Assembly: GCF_016811915.1 (NCBI RefSeq)
Contig: NZ_CP069127.1
Span: 2,331,001 to 2,395,000, forward strand
DNA: 64,000 nucleotides
Direction of reading: 5' to 3'
Source of the DNA: Brevibacillus choshinensis
GTDB lineage: Bacteria; Bacillota; Bacilli; Brevibacillales; Brevibacillaceae
How positions within the stretch are numbered: position 1 is the first letter of the stretch; each line of letters opens with the position of its first letter. Of the stretch, positions 26,871-35,223 are shown piece by piece. Both the position numbers and the translations under genes were made by a program. Below the pieces are notes generated by a model. That model was not told the DNA's origin and made no database searches. It worked only from the letters and a program-made list of their open reading frames with translations.

Positions 26871-27376
26871 TTGGAGCAGTGCTCATCCTTTTCTCCGCCT
26901 CGATGGTCGGCTGGCAGATAGGACGGTATTACGCCTATCGGCCCATCCAGCTGAGGGCGCTGCTCGTCGCCTTGCAAATGCTGGAGACGGAAATTGTGTA
27001 TGGCTTGACACCGCTTCACCGCGCTTTTGTAAAGGTGGGCAATCGCGTAACGGAAGATATCGGCAAAATGTTTCTGTTGGCAGCCGAACTGCTCGTCACG
27101 GAAAAGGCGCAATCAGCCGAAGATTCGCTGCGCCAGGCGATGAGCAGACACTGGTCCCATACGGCCCTGCGCAAGCAAGAAGGCGACGTGCTTGCAAGTC
27201 TTTCGCAAGTCCTCGGTTCATCGGATCGAGAGGACCAGCAAAAGCATTTGCGGCTCGCGGTCACCCATCTGCGGGGATTGGAGGAAGAAGCCCGCGTCGA
27301 GCAGGTGAAATACGAAAAGATGTACAAAAGTCTTGGGTTTTTGAGTGGACTGCTGGTCGTCATCCTGATGTTCTAA
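26858..27376 (+). CDS. spoIIIAB: stage III sporulation protein AB
   Basis: A 172-residue mother-cell membrane protein with one helix at each end (about 3-22 and 152-170) and a helical cytoplasmic middle; distantly like GspF of type II secretion. Blocks such as LRALLVALQMLETEIVYGLTP (split by the family into RALLVALQMLE and EIVYGLTPL) are typical. The ATG overlaps spoIIIAA and has AAAGGAG upstream. Essential in B. subtilis for sigma-G activity after engulfment. Confidence 0.96.
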   Translation: MVKLIGAVLILFSASMVGWQIGRYYAYRPIQLRALLVALQMLETEIVYGLTPLHRAFVKVGNRVTEDIGKMFLLAAELLVTEKAQSAEDSLRQAMSRHWSHTALRKQEGDVLASLSQVLGSSDREDQQKHLRLAVTHLRGLEEEARVEQVKYEKMYKSLGFLSGLLVVILMF

Positions 27377-27392
27377 AGGCGAGGTGTTCACA

Positions 27393-27596
27393 GTGGGTTT
27401 TGATTTGACACCTGTTTTCCAGATCGGAGCGGTAGGATTCATCACAGCGATCCTGCATGCCATTCTCAAGCAGGCAGGCAAGGAAGAAATCGCGCACTGG
27501 GCTACGCTGGTAGGGTTTGTCATCGTTCTGTACATGGTGTCCCACTATATCGGCGACTTGTTTACCGAGGTAAAACGCGTCTTCCTGTTCAACTGA
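27393..27596 (+). CDS. spoIIIAC: stage III sporulation protein AC
   Basis: A 67-residue protein of two membrane helices, almost the same length as the B. subtilis protein (68). FQIGAVGFITAILHAILKQ and ATLVGFVIVLYMV are the helices. I take the GTG at 27393, 8 nt after GAGG; a GTG at 27384 overlaps the ribosome site. Forms part of the membrane platform of the SpoIIIA channel complex. Confidence 0.95.
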   Translation: MGFDLTPVFQIGAVGFITAILHAILKQAGKEEIAHWATLVGFVIVLYMVSHYIGDLFTEVKRVFLFN

Positions 27597-27609
27597 GGAG
27601 GGAAGGCAA

Positions 27610-27999
27610 ATGGAGATTGTACAAATCGTCGGGCTTGGGTTGGTGGCGACGATTCTCGCGCTGGTCATCAAAGAGCAAAAGCCAATGTTCGCGTTCTTGC
27701 TGGCAATCGCGAGCGGCGTCATCATCTTTTATTTTCTGGTAGGGAAAATTGCAGAAGTCATTCGGATTCTCGAGCGTTTAGCCGTCCAGGCTGATCTGAA
27801 CCTCGTGTTTCTCGAAACGATCCTCAAAATCATCGGAATTGCTTACATTGCGGAATTCGGTGCACAAATGACGCGGGATGCTGGACAAGGAGCCATCGCC
27901 TCGAAGATTGAGCTGGCAGGAAAAGTCCTCATTCTGGTCATGGCGGTGCCGATCATCCAGATCATCATCGAAACCGTGATCGACTTGTTGCCTGCGTGA
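27610..27999 (+). CDS. spoIIIAD: stage III sporulation protein AD
   Basis: A 129-residue polytopic membrane protein (B. subtilis about 133) with four helices; IVGLGLVATILALVIKEQKP opens the first, and AKSI-type later text is replaced here by AEFGAQMTRDAGQGAIASKI, which is the family signature. GAGGAGGG precedes the ATG. Its stop overlaps the region of the spoIIIAE ribosome site. Component of the mother-cell membrane platform. Confidence 0.96.
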   Translation: MEIVQIVGLGLVATILALVIKEQKPMFAFLLAIASGVIIFYFLVGKIAEVIRILERLAVQADLNLVFLETILKIIGIAYIAEFGAQMTRDAGQGAIASKIELAGKVLILVMAVPIIQIIIETVIDLLPA

Positions 28000-28016
28000 G
28001 GGGAGGTTGGGTGTCT

Positions 28017-29201
28017 GTGGTTCGTACGAGCAAATGGATCATACTTATGCTGCTGTTCTTCTTTCTGCCGATGGGAGCTGCTTCCGCCGCCCAGACACCC
28101 GCTTCCGGCCCGATGAACCAACTGGTTAAGCAACAGGTAGACCATTTGCAGCTGGAGAGGGTGGAGCAGTATTGGCAACAGCTTTTGCGAGATTACAAAG
28201 GCTATCTACCCGACCTCCAATCTCCCGGCCTGATTCAACTGCTGATGCAGCAAGGGGATTTCAGCTTTTCCGGTGTTTTGAAAGGGATGGCGAAGTTTGT
28301 CTTTCATGAAATCTTGATGAATGGCAAGCTGCTTAGCTCCATCATTATCATCACGGTGTTCGCGATGATTTTGGAAACGATGCAAAATGCCTTTGAGCGA
28401 AATGCGGTATCGACCGTTGCATACTCGATCGCCTATCTGGTGCTGATGGTGCTCGCGATCAACAGCTTTCACCTCGCCATTTCTTACGCCAAGGAAGCGA
28501 TCACCGACATGTCTGATTTCATGCTGGCAATGATACCGCTCGTGATCGCCCTTCTGGCATCGATGGGCAACCTGGCTACCGCGACCATGTTCCATCCGCT
28601 CATTATCTTCATGATCAACATCAGCGGAATGATGATCTCCTACGTCGTGTTTCCGCTGCTTTTTCTCTCCGCGATGCTATCGATCGTCAGCCTGTTTTCT
28701 GAGCGGTACAAGGTGACGCAGCTCGCGACTCTTTTGCGCAACATCGCGATGGGTGTGCTGGGCTCGTTTCTCACGATCTTCCTGGCGGTCATCTCCATCC
28801 AAGGGGCGACCTCAGCTGTCACAGACGGTGTGACCCTTCGAACCGCGAAGTATATCACCGGGAACTTTGTCCCCATCGTGGGGCGGGTCTTCTCAGATGC
28901 AGCTGACACGGTCCTCAGCGCCTCGCTGCTTGTGAAAAACGCTGTTGGATTGGCAGGGGTCGTCATTCTGATCATTCTGTGTGCGTTCCCTGCGTTAAAA
29001 ATCCTGGTGCTGGCACTGATCTACAATATCTCGTCCGCGGTGCTGCAGCCACTGGGCAACAGTCCCATCATCAGCGCGCTTGGGACGATTGGCAAAAGTC
29101 TCCTGTTCGTCTTCGCCGCGCTGGCAACGGTGGGATTGATGTTCTTTCTGGCTATCACCATCATCATTGCCGCGGGCAACATCTCCATGATGGTTCGGTA
29201 G
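28017..29201 (+). CDS. spoIIIAE: stage III sporulation protein AE
   Basis: A 394-residue polytopic membrane protein with an N-terminal signal-like helix ending in AASAAQ, then a soluble region and about seven membrane helices. Family blocks include QGDFSFSGVLKGM, ISGMMISYVVFPLLFLSAM and GRVFSDAADTVL. The start is uncertain between GTGs at 28011 and 28017; the second has the better 10-nt spacing from GGGAGG. Length agrees with B. subtilis (399). Thought to build the permease-like core of the SpoIIIA-SpoIIQ apparatus. Confidence 0.95.
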   Translation: MVRTSKWIILMLLFFFLPMGAASAAQTPASGPMNQLVKQQVDHLQLERVEQYWQQLLRDYKGYLPDLQSPGLIQLLMQQGDFSFSGVLKGMAKFVFHEILMNGKLLSSIIIITVFAMILETMQNAFERNAVSTVAYSIAYLVLMVLAINSFHLAISYAKEAITDMSDFMLAMIPLVIALLASMGNLATATMFHPLIIFMINISGMMISYVVFPLLFLSAMLSIVSLFSERYKVTQLATLLRNIAMGVLGSFLTIFLAVISIQGATSAVTDGVTLRTAKYITGNFVPIVGRVFSDAADTVLSASLLVKNAVGLAGVVILIILCAFPALKILVLALIYNISSAVLQPLGNSPIISALGTIGKSLLFVFAALATVGLMFFLAITIIIAAGNISMMVR

Positions 29202-29210
29202 GTGATCCAA

Positions 29211-29876
29211 ATGACCTGGCTTACGCTCTGGCTGAAAAAAATCATCTTGCTCGTGCTCTTGGCCGCTTTTCTCGATCTGATTTTGCCAAATACGACCTTG
29301 CAGCGTTACGTCAAGATGGTCATGGGACTCATCCTCCTGCTGACGATCATCTCCCCGGTGTTTTCGTTGTTCAGCCTGTCGCAGGATGAGCTGGCGCTGA
29401 GGCTGGATCGGTATCAGCAAGAGCTGAACAAACCGGCGGCAGTGGAATGGAAGCGCGTCACCGACAAGCTGCTCGGCCAGCAGGACGAACAGGTGACAGA
29501 CTATGTGCAGTCCCAAATCGAGACGGCTGTGAAAGCGCGAGTGAAAGAGGAGTACGGCTTGGATGTGCAGCGTGTGGTGATCAAGGTGAACAACCAGGAT
29601 CCGAGCCAGCCTTCGATCGAGAGAATAGAGCTTACGCTGGGAGAAACGGGGCAGGAGACAACGCATGCTGTCGCTCCCATCCAGCCGATTGCTCCGGTCT
29701 CGATCCAGATAGGGGAGTCGCCAAATGTGACGGATTCCCGAATCGACATCGAAGCAGCTTCGCGGACTCAGAATCCGACGTACGTGAAGATTGCTGACGA
29801 TATAGCCAAACAATGGGGACTTGCGAGCGATCAGGTGGTCGTGAAGGACGAGTCCAGACAAAGAGAAAGACAGTAA
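29211..29876 (+). CDS. spoIIIAF: stage III sporulation protein AF
   Basis: A 221-residue protein with two N-terminal membrane helices (about 7-25 and 33-52) and a soluble domain of ring-building type. YVKMVMGLILLLTIISPVF is the conserved second helix. The ATG at 29211 has TAGGTGATCC upstream; a GTG at 29202 overlaps that site. In B. subtilis the soluble domain has the fold of ring-forming secretion proteins. The C-terminal 40 residues are charged and variable. Confidence 0.95.
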   Translation: MTWLTLWLKKIILLVLLAAFLDLILPNTTLQRYVKMVMGLILLLTIISPVFSLFSLSQDELALRLDRYQQELNKPAAVEWKRVTDKLLGQQDEQVTDYVQSQIETAVKARVKEEYGLDVQRVVIKVNNQDPSQPSIERIELTLGETGQETTHAVAPIQPIAPVSIQIGESPNVTDSRIDIEAASRTQNPTYVKIADDIAKQWGLASDQVVVKDESRQRERQ

Positions 29877-29907
29877 CGGATGTGTCCGGGAAAGCGAGGT
29901 GAGAGAA

Positions 29908-30576
29908 ATGCTGGAAAAGCTCAAGAAGCTGTGGGAAGGAAACAGTGGCAACAAAAAGCTGAAGCCGCTCCACTACTTGATTGTCGTTTTGGGAATTGGG
30001 ATCGCGGCGATGATCTTGACCGATTTTCTCCGTGTAGAGAAGGATCAGCCGCTTGGACTCGGCAGTGGCGGGGGTGGGGGAGCTCCGCCTGCTCAAAGCA
30101 CTGGATGGTTCGGCAGCGGAACAGAAAGCGATTCGGCAGCCCCTGCATTGGGAGGCTCACCTGCACCGGATATCATCGAGGAGTATGAAAACAACTACTC
30201 GACGCAGCTGCGGGAAATCCTCACAAGCGTCGTGGGAGTCGGAGAGGTAGAGGTCATGGTCAACCTGGAGTCGACACCGGAAATCATCATGGCAGAAAAC
30301 CGCAACAACCGCTCTTCCACCAACCAGGAGATGGACAAAGACAGAGCGACGCGCAATCAGAACGATCAGACGAGAGATTCCGAAGTCGTCATCGTTCAGG
30401 GAGGCAAGCAAGATCAGCCTGTCATCGTTAAGACGGTGAAACCGCGCGTCAGAGGGGTCCTCGTTGTCGCGAAGGGCGCCGATAACATCCAGGTCAAGGC
30501 GTGGATTACCGAAGCCGTCCAAAAGGTTTTGGATGTTCCCGCCTACAAAATATCCATTTTGCCCAAAAAAGGGTAG
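29908..30576 (+). CDS. spoIIIAG: stage III sporulation protein AG
   Basis: A 222-residue protein: one membrane helix (about 21-40), a Gly-rich linker (GSGGGGGAPPAQ), and a ring-forming domain containing VVGVGEVEVMVNLEST and the long charged insertion NRNNRSSTNQEMDKD (about 135-165) that forms the beta-barrel in the B. subtilis ring. The ATG at 29908 has GAGG 8 nt upstream. It forms the large ring of the mother cell-forespore channel. Confidence 0.96.
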   Translation: MLEKLKKLWEGNSGNKKLKPLHYLIVVLGIGIAAMILTDFLRVEKDQPLGLGSGGGGGAPPAQSTGWFGSGTESDSAAPALGGSPAPDIIEEYENNYSTQLREILTSVVGVGEVEVMVNLESTPEIIMAENRNNRSSTNQEMDKDRATRNQNDQTRDSEVVIVQGGKQDQPVIVKTVKPRVRGVLVVAKGADNIQVKAWITEAVQKVLDVPAYKISILPKKG

Positions 30577-30588
30577 GAGGTAATGCGA

Positions 30589-31251
30589 ATGATTCTGCGC
30601 AAGCAAACTGTATGGTTGTTGACGATGCTGGCGGTAATGGTGGTATTGTCTGGGTATTACCTGGTGAAAGGTCCGCAAGACCAGATGCCGACCTCAGGCC
30701 AGCAGCAGGCGGTCGAAAAGCAGGAGCAAATCTCGGGTGTGTTAGTCGAGTCCAAACAGGTGGAGCAGCCGCCGCAAGCGACTCCGGTCAATGCTAAAAA
30801 TGAAAAGCAGGTAGCATCCGGTCAACCGGCTGACACCCAAACGAAGCCAACGCCAGAGCAATCGGTAGGAAACGCTGTCGCTCCAGTGGCGGAGACATCG
30901 AGCGAGATCTTCCAAGGCTACAAAATGAAGCGGGAAGCACAGCTCCAGCAGCAAAAAGATGAACAGCTCGCCATTATCAGCAGCTCTGAGTCTTCCGCCC
31001 AAGCCGTAGCGGATGCGCGGACGAAATACGAACAGCTCTCCACGCAAGAAAACGCCACGACCAACATTGAAGAAATGCTGAAGGCAAACGGCTATCAGGA
31101 TGCAGTCGTCTTCGTGCAAAATGACAAAGTTACGGTCATCGTGCAAAAAGATAAGCTGAGTGCGAACGAAGCGGTGGATATCATCGCACAAGTGAAGCAG
31201 CAATTGAATGTTCCAGCAACCAACGTAACCGTCCAATACAAGACGACATAA
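30589..31251 (+). CDS. spoIIIAH: stage III sporulation protein AH
   Basis: A 220-residue protein: one membrane helix (about 7-24), a long Gln/Pro/Lys-rich linker to about residue 105, and a YscJ/FliF-type domain at the C-terminus (KANGYQDAVVFVQNDKVTVIVQ). It is the mother-cell partner of forespore SpoIIQ. The ATG at 30589 is 8 nt from GGAGG; the ATG at 30583 is only 2 nt away. The linker is longer than I recall for B. subtilis. Last gene of the operon; a long hairpin lies 66 nt downstream. Confidence 0.96.
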   Translation: MILRKQTVWLLTMLAVMVVLSGYYLVKGPQDQMPTSGQQQAVEKQEQISGVLVESKQVEQPPQATPVNAKNEKQVASGQPADTQTKPTPEQSVGNAVAPVAETSSEIFQGYKMKREAQLQQQKDEQLAIISSSESSAQAVADARTKYEQLSTQENATTNIEEMLKANGYQDAVVFVQNDKVTVIVQKDKLSANEAVDIIAQVKQQLNVPATNVTVQYKTT

Positions 31252-31316
31252 GGCCCGAAGCAACATCTGAGTGGATAAGATTGCCGTTATAAGGATAGGA
31301 AGAAACGGGCATGATG

Positions 31317-31368
31317 GTAAGGATTTCCTCACTTCTTCTCAGAAGGAAGCGGGGAAATCCTTTCTTGA
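31317..31368 (+). terminator. spoIIIA operon terminator
   Basis: AAGGATTTCC..TTCTTC pairs with AAGGAA..GGAAATCCTT, followed by TCTT. The T tract is poor but the stem is very strong. Confidence 0.65.
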
Positions 31369-31393
31369 CGTGATATGGGCTAGAGGCTACCAT
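31365..31393 (+). promoter_or_regulatory. candidate sigma-A promoter of accBC
   Basis: TTGACG (31365-31370), 17 bp, TACCAT (31388-31393), 73 nt before accB. No FapR box was recognised. Confidence 0.5.
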
Positions 31394-31465
31394 GGATTTA
31401 TGCTTTGCTCTTGATACATATATAGCCACCCGGGAACATCTAACGAAACGAAGGAGTGCTCATTC

Positions 31466-31972
31466 GTGTTGAAAATTCATGAAATCCGAGAAATTATTAA
31501 GCTGATTGATCAATCTTCCATTAATGAATTTAAGCTGGAGACAGAAGGCGCAAAAGTAACGCTGAGAAAGTCTGCCGGTACTGAAACAGTGGTCGTATCT
31601 CAGCCTGTTGTACAGGCTCCAGTAGCAGCGCCAGTTGCAGTTGCACCTGTAGCGGCAGCACCGGCAGCAGCGCCAGTGGCTGCTGAAGCTCCGAAAGCTG
31701 CTCCTGCAGCGCCGGCTTCTGACGATGCCAACCTGCACAAGATCGTATCTCCGATGGTAGGTACTTTCTACAGCGCACCAGAACCGGGCAAGCCGGCTTA
31801 CGTACAAGCGGGCGACAAAGTGAATGCGAGCAAAGTCGTTTGCATCGTGGAAGCGATGAAGCTGTTCAACGAGATCGAAGCAGAAGTAAACGGCGAGATC
31901 GTAAAGGTTCTCGTCGAAGATGGACAATTGGTTGAATACGGTCAGCCGTTGTTTTTGGTGAAGCCAGAATAA
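31466..31972 (+). CDS. accB: acetyl-CoA carboxylase biotin carboxyl carrier protein
   Basis: A 168-residue BCCP. It carries carboxybiotin between AccC and the carboxyltransferase AccAD in malonyl-CoA synthesis. An N-terminal helical segment (residues 1-45), an Ala/Pro/Val linker (about 48-85) and the biotinyl domain follow, with biotin on Lys132 in [13 protein letters not shown]. Translation starts at GTG (31466, then TTG), 9 nt after AAGGAG, giving MLKIHEIRE as in B. subtilis. Co-transcribed with accC, 16 nt downstream. Confidence 0.97.
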   Translation: MLKIHEIREIIKLIDQSSINEFKLETEGAKVTLRKSAGTETVVVSQPVVQAPVAAPVAVAPVAAAPAAAPVAAEAPKAAPAAPASDDANLHKIVSPMVGTFYSAPEPGKPAYVQAGDKVNASKVVCIVEAMKLFNEIEAEVNGEIVKVLVEDGQLVEYGQPLFLVKPE

Positions 31973-31988
31973 GGTGGGGGAGAGCGAA

Positions 31989-33344
31989 ATGTTTCAGAAA
32001 GTATTGATTGCCAACCGCGGGGAAATTGCTGTGCGGGTCATCCGTGCGTGCCGCGAGCTGGGCATTCGTACGGTCGCTGTCTACTCCGAAGCGGATCGTG
32101 AAGCGCTTCATGTGAAAATGGCCGACGAAGCCTACTGTATTGGTCCGAAAGCATCCAAGGACAGCTATTTGAATATAGCAAACATCATGAGCGTAGCGAC
32201 CAAGGTGGGCGCTGATGCCATCCATCCCGGTTATGGGTTTTTGGCGGAAAACGCTGACTTTGCCGAGATTTGTGCGGCTTGCAATATTACGTTCATCGGA
32301 CCAGATCCGGATGCCATCGTGGGCATGGGAGATAAATCTACCGCCAAAGATACGATGAAAGCGGCAGGTGTACCGACTGTTCCGGGAACGGAAGGTCTGA
32401 TCGAGGACGTCGCAGACGCCATCAAGACGGCAAAAGAAATTGGCTATCCCGTCATGGTAAAGGCTACAGCCGGTGGCGGCGGCCGCGGAATGCGCGTGGC
32501 TGTAGATGACGAAGATCTGGAAAAAGCGATCCGTCAAGCGCAGAACGAAGCAAAAACTGCGTTCGGCAACCCGGGTGTGTATCTCGAAAAATTCGTAGAA
32601 GGTCCACGCCACGTGGAAATTCAAGTGATGGCAGACAAGCATGGAAATGCCGTCTATCTGGGAGAGCGTGACTGCTCCATCCAGCGCCGTCACCAGAAGC
32701 TGATTGAAGAAGCCCCATCGCCTGCGCTCAGTGAGGAACTGCGCAAGCAAATGGGTGAGGCGGCTGTGGCGGCTGCCAAAGCGGTCAATTACCACGGCGC
32801 GGGAACGGTTGAATTCCTCCTGGACAAACACGGCAAGTTCTATTTCATGGAAATGAACACCCGCATTCAGGTGGAGCATCCCGTGACGGAGCTCGTAACG
32901 GGCTTTGACTTGATCAAGGAGCAGCTGACGGTAGCTGCCGGACAGCCGTTGTCCTTTACGCAAGAGGATATCGTGCTGGACGGTTGGGCGATCGAGTGCC
33001 GGATCAATGCGGAGAACCCAGCGAAAAACTTCATGCCGTCCCCGGGACGCATCACAGAGTACCTGGCGCCAGGTGGCTTTGGCGTTCGCGTGGATAGCGC
33101 TGCCTACTCCGGTTATTCCATTCCTCCTTATTACGATTCGATGATTGCCAAGCTGATCGTGTGGGGGAAAGACCGCAACGAGGCTATCGAGCGCATGAAA
33201 CGTGCTCTCGGTGAGTTTGTCGTAGAAGGGATCACGACGACGATTCCGTTCCACCTGAAGGTGCTCGAGCATGAGGTGTTTGTGAGCGGTCAGTTCGATA
33301 CGAAGTTCCTGGAAACGCATGAGCTGAACCTCGATGAGGAGTAA
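31989..33344 (+). CDS. accC: acetyl-CoA carboxylase biotin carboxylase subunit
   Basis: A 451-residue ATP-grasp enzyme that carboxylates the biotin of AccB with bicarbonate and [16 protein letters not shown] is the N-terminal signature, [12 protein letters not shown] the ATP loop, [13 protein letters not shown] and [14 protein letters not shown] the later active-site blocks with the catalytic Arg. The ATG at 31989 has GGGGGAG upstream; an ATG 15 nt earlier is less well placed. Length normal. A 553-codon minus-strand frame over the gene is a shadow. Confidence 0.97.
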   Translation: MFQKVLIANRGEIAVRVIRACRELGIRTVAVYSEADREALHVKMADEAYCIGPKASKDSYLNIANIMSVATKVGADAIHPGYGFLAENADFAEICAACNITFIGPDPDAIVGMGDKSTAKDTMKAAGVPTVPGTEGLIEDVADAIKTAKEIGYPVMVKATAGGGGRGMRVAVDDEDLEKAIRQAQNEAKTAFGNPGVYLEKFVEGPRHVEIQVMADKHGNAVYLGERDCSIQRRHQKLIEEAPSPALSEELRKQMGEAAVAAAKAVNYHGAGTVEFLLDKHGKFYFMEMNTRIQVEHPVTELVTGFDLIKEQLTVAAGQPLSFTQEDIVLDGWAIECRINAENPAKNFMPSPGRITEYLAPGGFGVRVDSAAYSGYSIPPYYDSMIAKLIVWGKDRNEAIERMKRALGEFVVEGITTTIPFHLKVLEHEVFVSGQFDTKFLETHELNLDEE

Positions 33345-33412
33345 GACGCTCATTTGTAAAAAGACAGAGCGCTTGGTATAATGGAATACAAATCCAAAGG
33401 GAGGTGCGAAGC

Positions 33413-33835
33413 GTGGAAGAATTTTCTCCAGATTTAGATAGAACAGAACTTGGAAAGGTCCAGATCGCTCCCGAAGTCTTGGAAGTGATCGCCGGCATGG
33501 CTGCGTCCGAAGTCGAAGGAGTAGCACAGATGAGCGGCGGTTTCGTAGGGGAAATAGCGGAACGATTAGGCCGTAAAAATATTGCTCGCGGAGTACGCGT
33601 AGAAGTGGGCTCTCGTGAAGCAGCTGTGGATGTATCGATTATTGTAAAATACGGACACCGCATCCCGGATGTCGCTCGAAATATTCAAGATAGTGTGCGC
33701 AATGCGATCGAGAGCATGACAGGTCTCTCGGTGGTTGAAGTAAATGTACATATCGTAGATGTAGAGCTGAAAGCGGAAGAAAAAGCGCCTGCAGCTGCAA
33801 CTGCTGTGGTGGAAGATTACCAGCGCGTGCGCTAA
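33413..33835 (+). CDS. yqhY: Asp23/Gls24 family envelope stress protein YqhY
   Basis: A 140-residue Asp23/Gls24 protein. The family core runs from GKVQIAPEVLEVIAGMAASEVEGV to VVEVNVHIVDVE (quoted ends only: GKVQIAPEVLEV, EVNVHIVDVE). In B. subtilis yqhY sits beside accBC and its loss disturbs acetyl-CoA carboxylase activity; the same linkage is kept here. The GTG at 33413 has GGGAGG 8 nt upstream. A terminator follows. Immediately after come amaP and a DUF2273 gene, whose products anchor Asp23 proteins to the membrane in staphylococci. Confidence 0.95.
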   Translation: MEEFSPDLDRTELGKVQIAPEVLEVIAGMAASEVEGVAQMSGGFVGEIAERLGRKNIARGVRVEVGSREAAVDVSIIVKYGHRIPDVARNIQDSVRNAIESMTGLSVVEVNVHIVDVELKAEEKAPAAATAVVEDYQRVR

Positions 33836-33851
33836 CAAAGGCAACGGATGG

Positions 33852-33880
33852 ATGCCCCCTACTTACAGGGGGCATTTTCC
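33852..33880 (+). terminator. accBC-yqhY terminator
   Basis: ATGCCCCCT pairs with AGGGGGCAT around ACTTAC, followed by TTTTCC. Confidence 0.83.
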
Positions 33881-33963
33881 TCATAAACCTCTACGAAAGG
33901 TCTGTCAACCTTTGAACGAGCTATGTTTGATGGTAGACAAACATAGCTGAAGGAGAGATGCAT

Positions 33964-34521
33964 GTGAACTTGTTCGACCGGTTTATCTTGACGATCTACA
34001 GTTTTGCGCTGATCATTGCCTCCTGCATCGCGATTGCGGCGACGAGCGGCTTGATTTCTCCGGAAGTTTTCCGCCCTTATGTGGAACAGATGCTCTCGGG
34101 AACCAATCTTGCTTATCTCATCGTTGCGATTATCTTCCTCGTTGTCAGCCTTCGCTTCTTTTTCAGTTCATTCCGCAGAACGAAGCCCAAAGTGGATCGC
34201 GGGATCCGTCAGCGCAGCGATTTGGGTGAAGTCAATATCACTATCCAGACGATCCAGACGATTGCAGAGCGTGCTGCGCGAAGAGTAAAAGGAGTGCGTG
34301 ATATCAAGACCAATGTCAAGTCGTTGGAGAGCGGGAACATCATTACGATGCGCGTCTCTGTGGATGGCGAGACACCGTTGCCCGATCTGACGCAGAAGCT
34401 GCAGCAGGACGTCAAAGATCAGGTAGAAGGAATTGCAGGCGTCGTGATTTCCGAAGTGGCGGTAGTCGTGACGGAAGTGGCTCAGCAAGAGAACTATGCG
34501 GCACGCAGACGTGTGGAATAG
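33964..34521 (+). CDS. amaP: alkaline shock response membrane anchor protein AmaP
   Basis: A 185-residue protein with two N-terminal membrane helices (about 8-30 and 52-72) and a soluble Asp23-like domain. In Staphylococcus aureus AmaP tethers Asp23 to the membrane. The GTG at 33964 has AAGGAG 8 nt upstream, whereas the in-frame ATG at 33958 is only 2 nt from it. Followed 12 nt later by a DUF2273 gene; the trio yqhY-amaP-DUF2273 suggests one membrane-associated Asp23 complex linked to the acetyl-CoA carboxylase genes. Confidence 0.9.
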   Translation: MNLFDRFILTIYSFALIIASCIAIAATSGLISPEVFRPYVEQMLSGTNLAYLIVAIIFLVVSLRFFFSSFRRTKPKVDRGIRQRSDLGEVNITIQTIQTIAERAARRVKGVRDIKTNVKSLESGNIITMRVSVDGETPLPDLTQKLQQDVKDQVEGIAGVVISEVAVVVTEVAQQENYAARRRVE

Positions 34522-34533
34522 AAGGTGAGAGCC

Positions 34534-34746
34534 ATGATATGGGAGTTATTGTGGGAGCACAAGGGGAAGCTATTGGGGATACTCGCCGGATTTATTTTCG
34601 GGATCATCTACCTTCTCGTGGGCTTTTGGGATACACTGGTGTTTGTTGTCTTTATCGGTACCGGATATTATATCGGGCGAAAGCTGGATCATAAAGAAGA
34701 CTTGCGGGAGATCCTGGATCGGATCTTGCCAGGCAAGTTTCGGTAA
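34534..34746 (+). CDS. DUF2273 family small membrane protein
   Basis: A 70-residue protein with two closely packed membrane helices (about 12-30 and 32-52) and a charged C-terminus. LGILAGFIFGIIYLLVGFWDT is trimmed here to GILAGFIFGIIYLL and GFWDTLV, the DUF2273 signature. Genes of this family accompany amaP and asp23 in many Firmicutes. The ATG at 34534 has AAGGTG upstream. Function unknown beyond that context. Confidence 0.88.
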   Translation: MIWELLWEHKGKLLGILAGFIFGIIYLLVGFWDTLVFVVFIGTGYYIGRKLDHKEDLREILDRILPGKFR

Positions 34747-34799
34747 CGGAGGTTACGGGAGGCGCTCCCGAACGCAAATTTAATTGTAGGGTGAATGGA

Positions 34800-35204
34800 A
34801 TGAAGCGAAGAACAGCACGAGAAAAAGCAGTCCAATGTCTTTTCCAGATCGATATGGCAGAGGTTCCCGTGACGGAAGCAGTCGCTTTGGTCATGGAGGA
34901 TTCCCAAGAGAATTCCCAGTTTTTGCGTTATCTGGTGGATGGCGTCATGAACAATCTGGATGCGATCGATGCCGAGATCAAAAAATACCTGCGCGGCTGG
35001 CAGCTGGAACGGATTGCGAATGTAGACCGCGCGATACTTCGTCTGGCTTTCTACGAGATCATGTTTGAAGCAGAGACACCTGACAAGGTCGTCATGAACG
35101 AAGCGATTGAAATTGCGAAGCTCTTTAGCGATGAGCAATCCCACCGCTACATCAACGGCGTTCTGTCCAGCTTCCTTCAGGCTCGTGAGACTGCACAGGC
35201 GTAA
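34800..35204 (+). CDS. nusB: transcription antitermination factor NusB
   Basis: A 134-residue all-helical RNA-binding protein that joins NusE/S10 on boxA of rRNA operons. MKRRTAREKAVQCLFQID opens the family core; FLRYLVDGVMNNLDAID and VVMNEAIEIAKLFSDEQSHRYINGVL (ends quoted: VVMNEAIEIAKLF, HRYINGVL) are typical. The ATG at 34800 has AGGG upstream; the GTG 9 nt earlier overlaps that site. Followed after 19 nt by the TsaD-like gene. Confidence 0.96.
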   Translation: MKRRTAREKAVQCLFQIDMAEVPVTEAVALVMEDSQENSQFLRYLVDGVMNNLDAIDAEIKKYLRGWQLERIANVDRAILRLAFYEIMFEAETPDKVVMNEAIEIAKLFSDEQSHRYINGVLSSFLQARETAQA

Positions 35205-35223
35205 ACAGGCAGGGGACCGGGGC

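Noticed and set aside
31252..31465. FapR-type operator before accBC
   Set aside because: No sequence resembling the FapR palindrome could be found in the accB upstream region.
31866..33527. 553-codon minus-strand frame over accC
   Set aside because: Shadow of a well-defined AccC; long antisense frames are common here because of the high-GC third positions.
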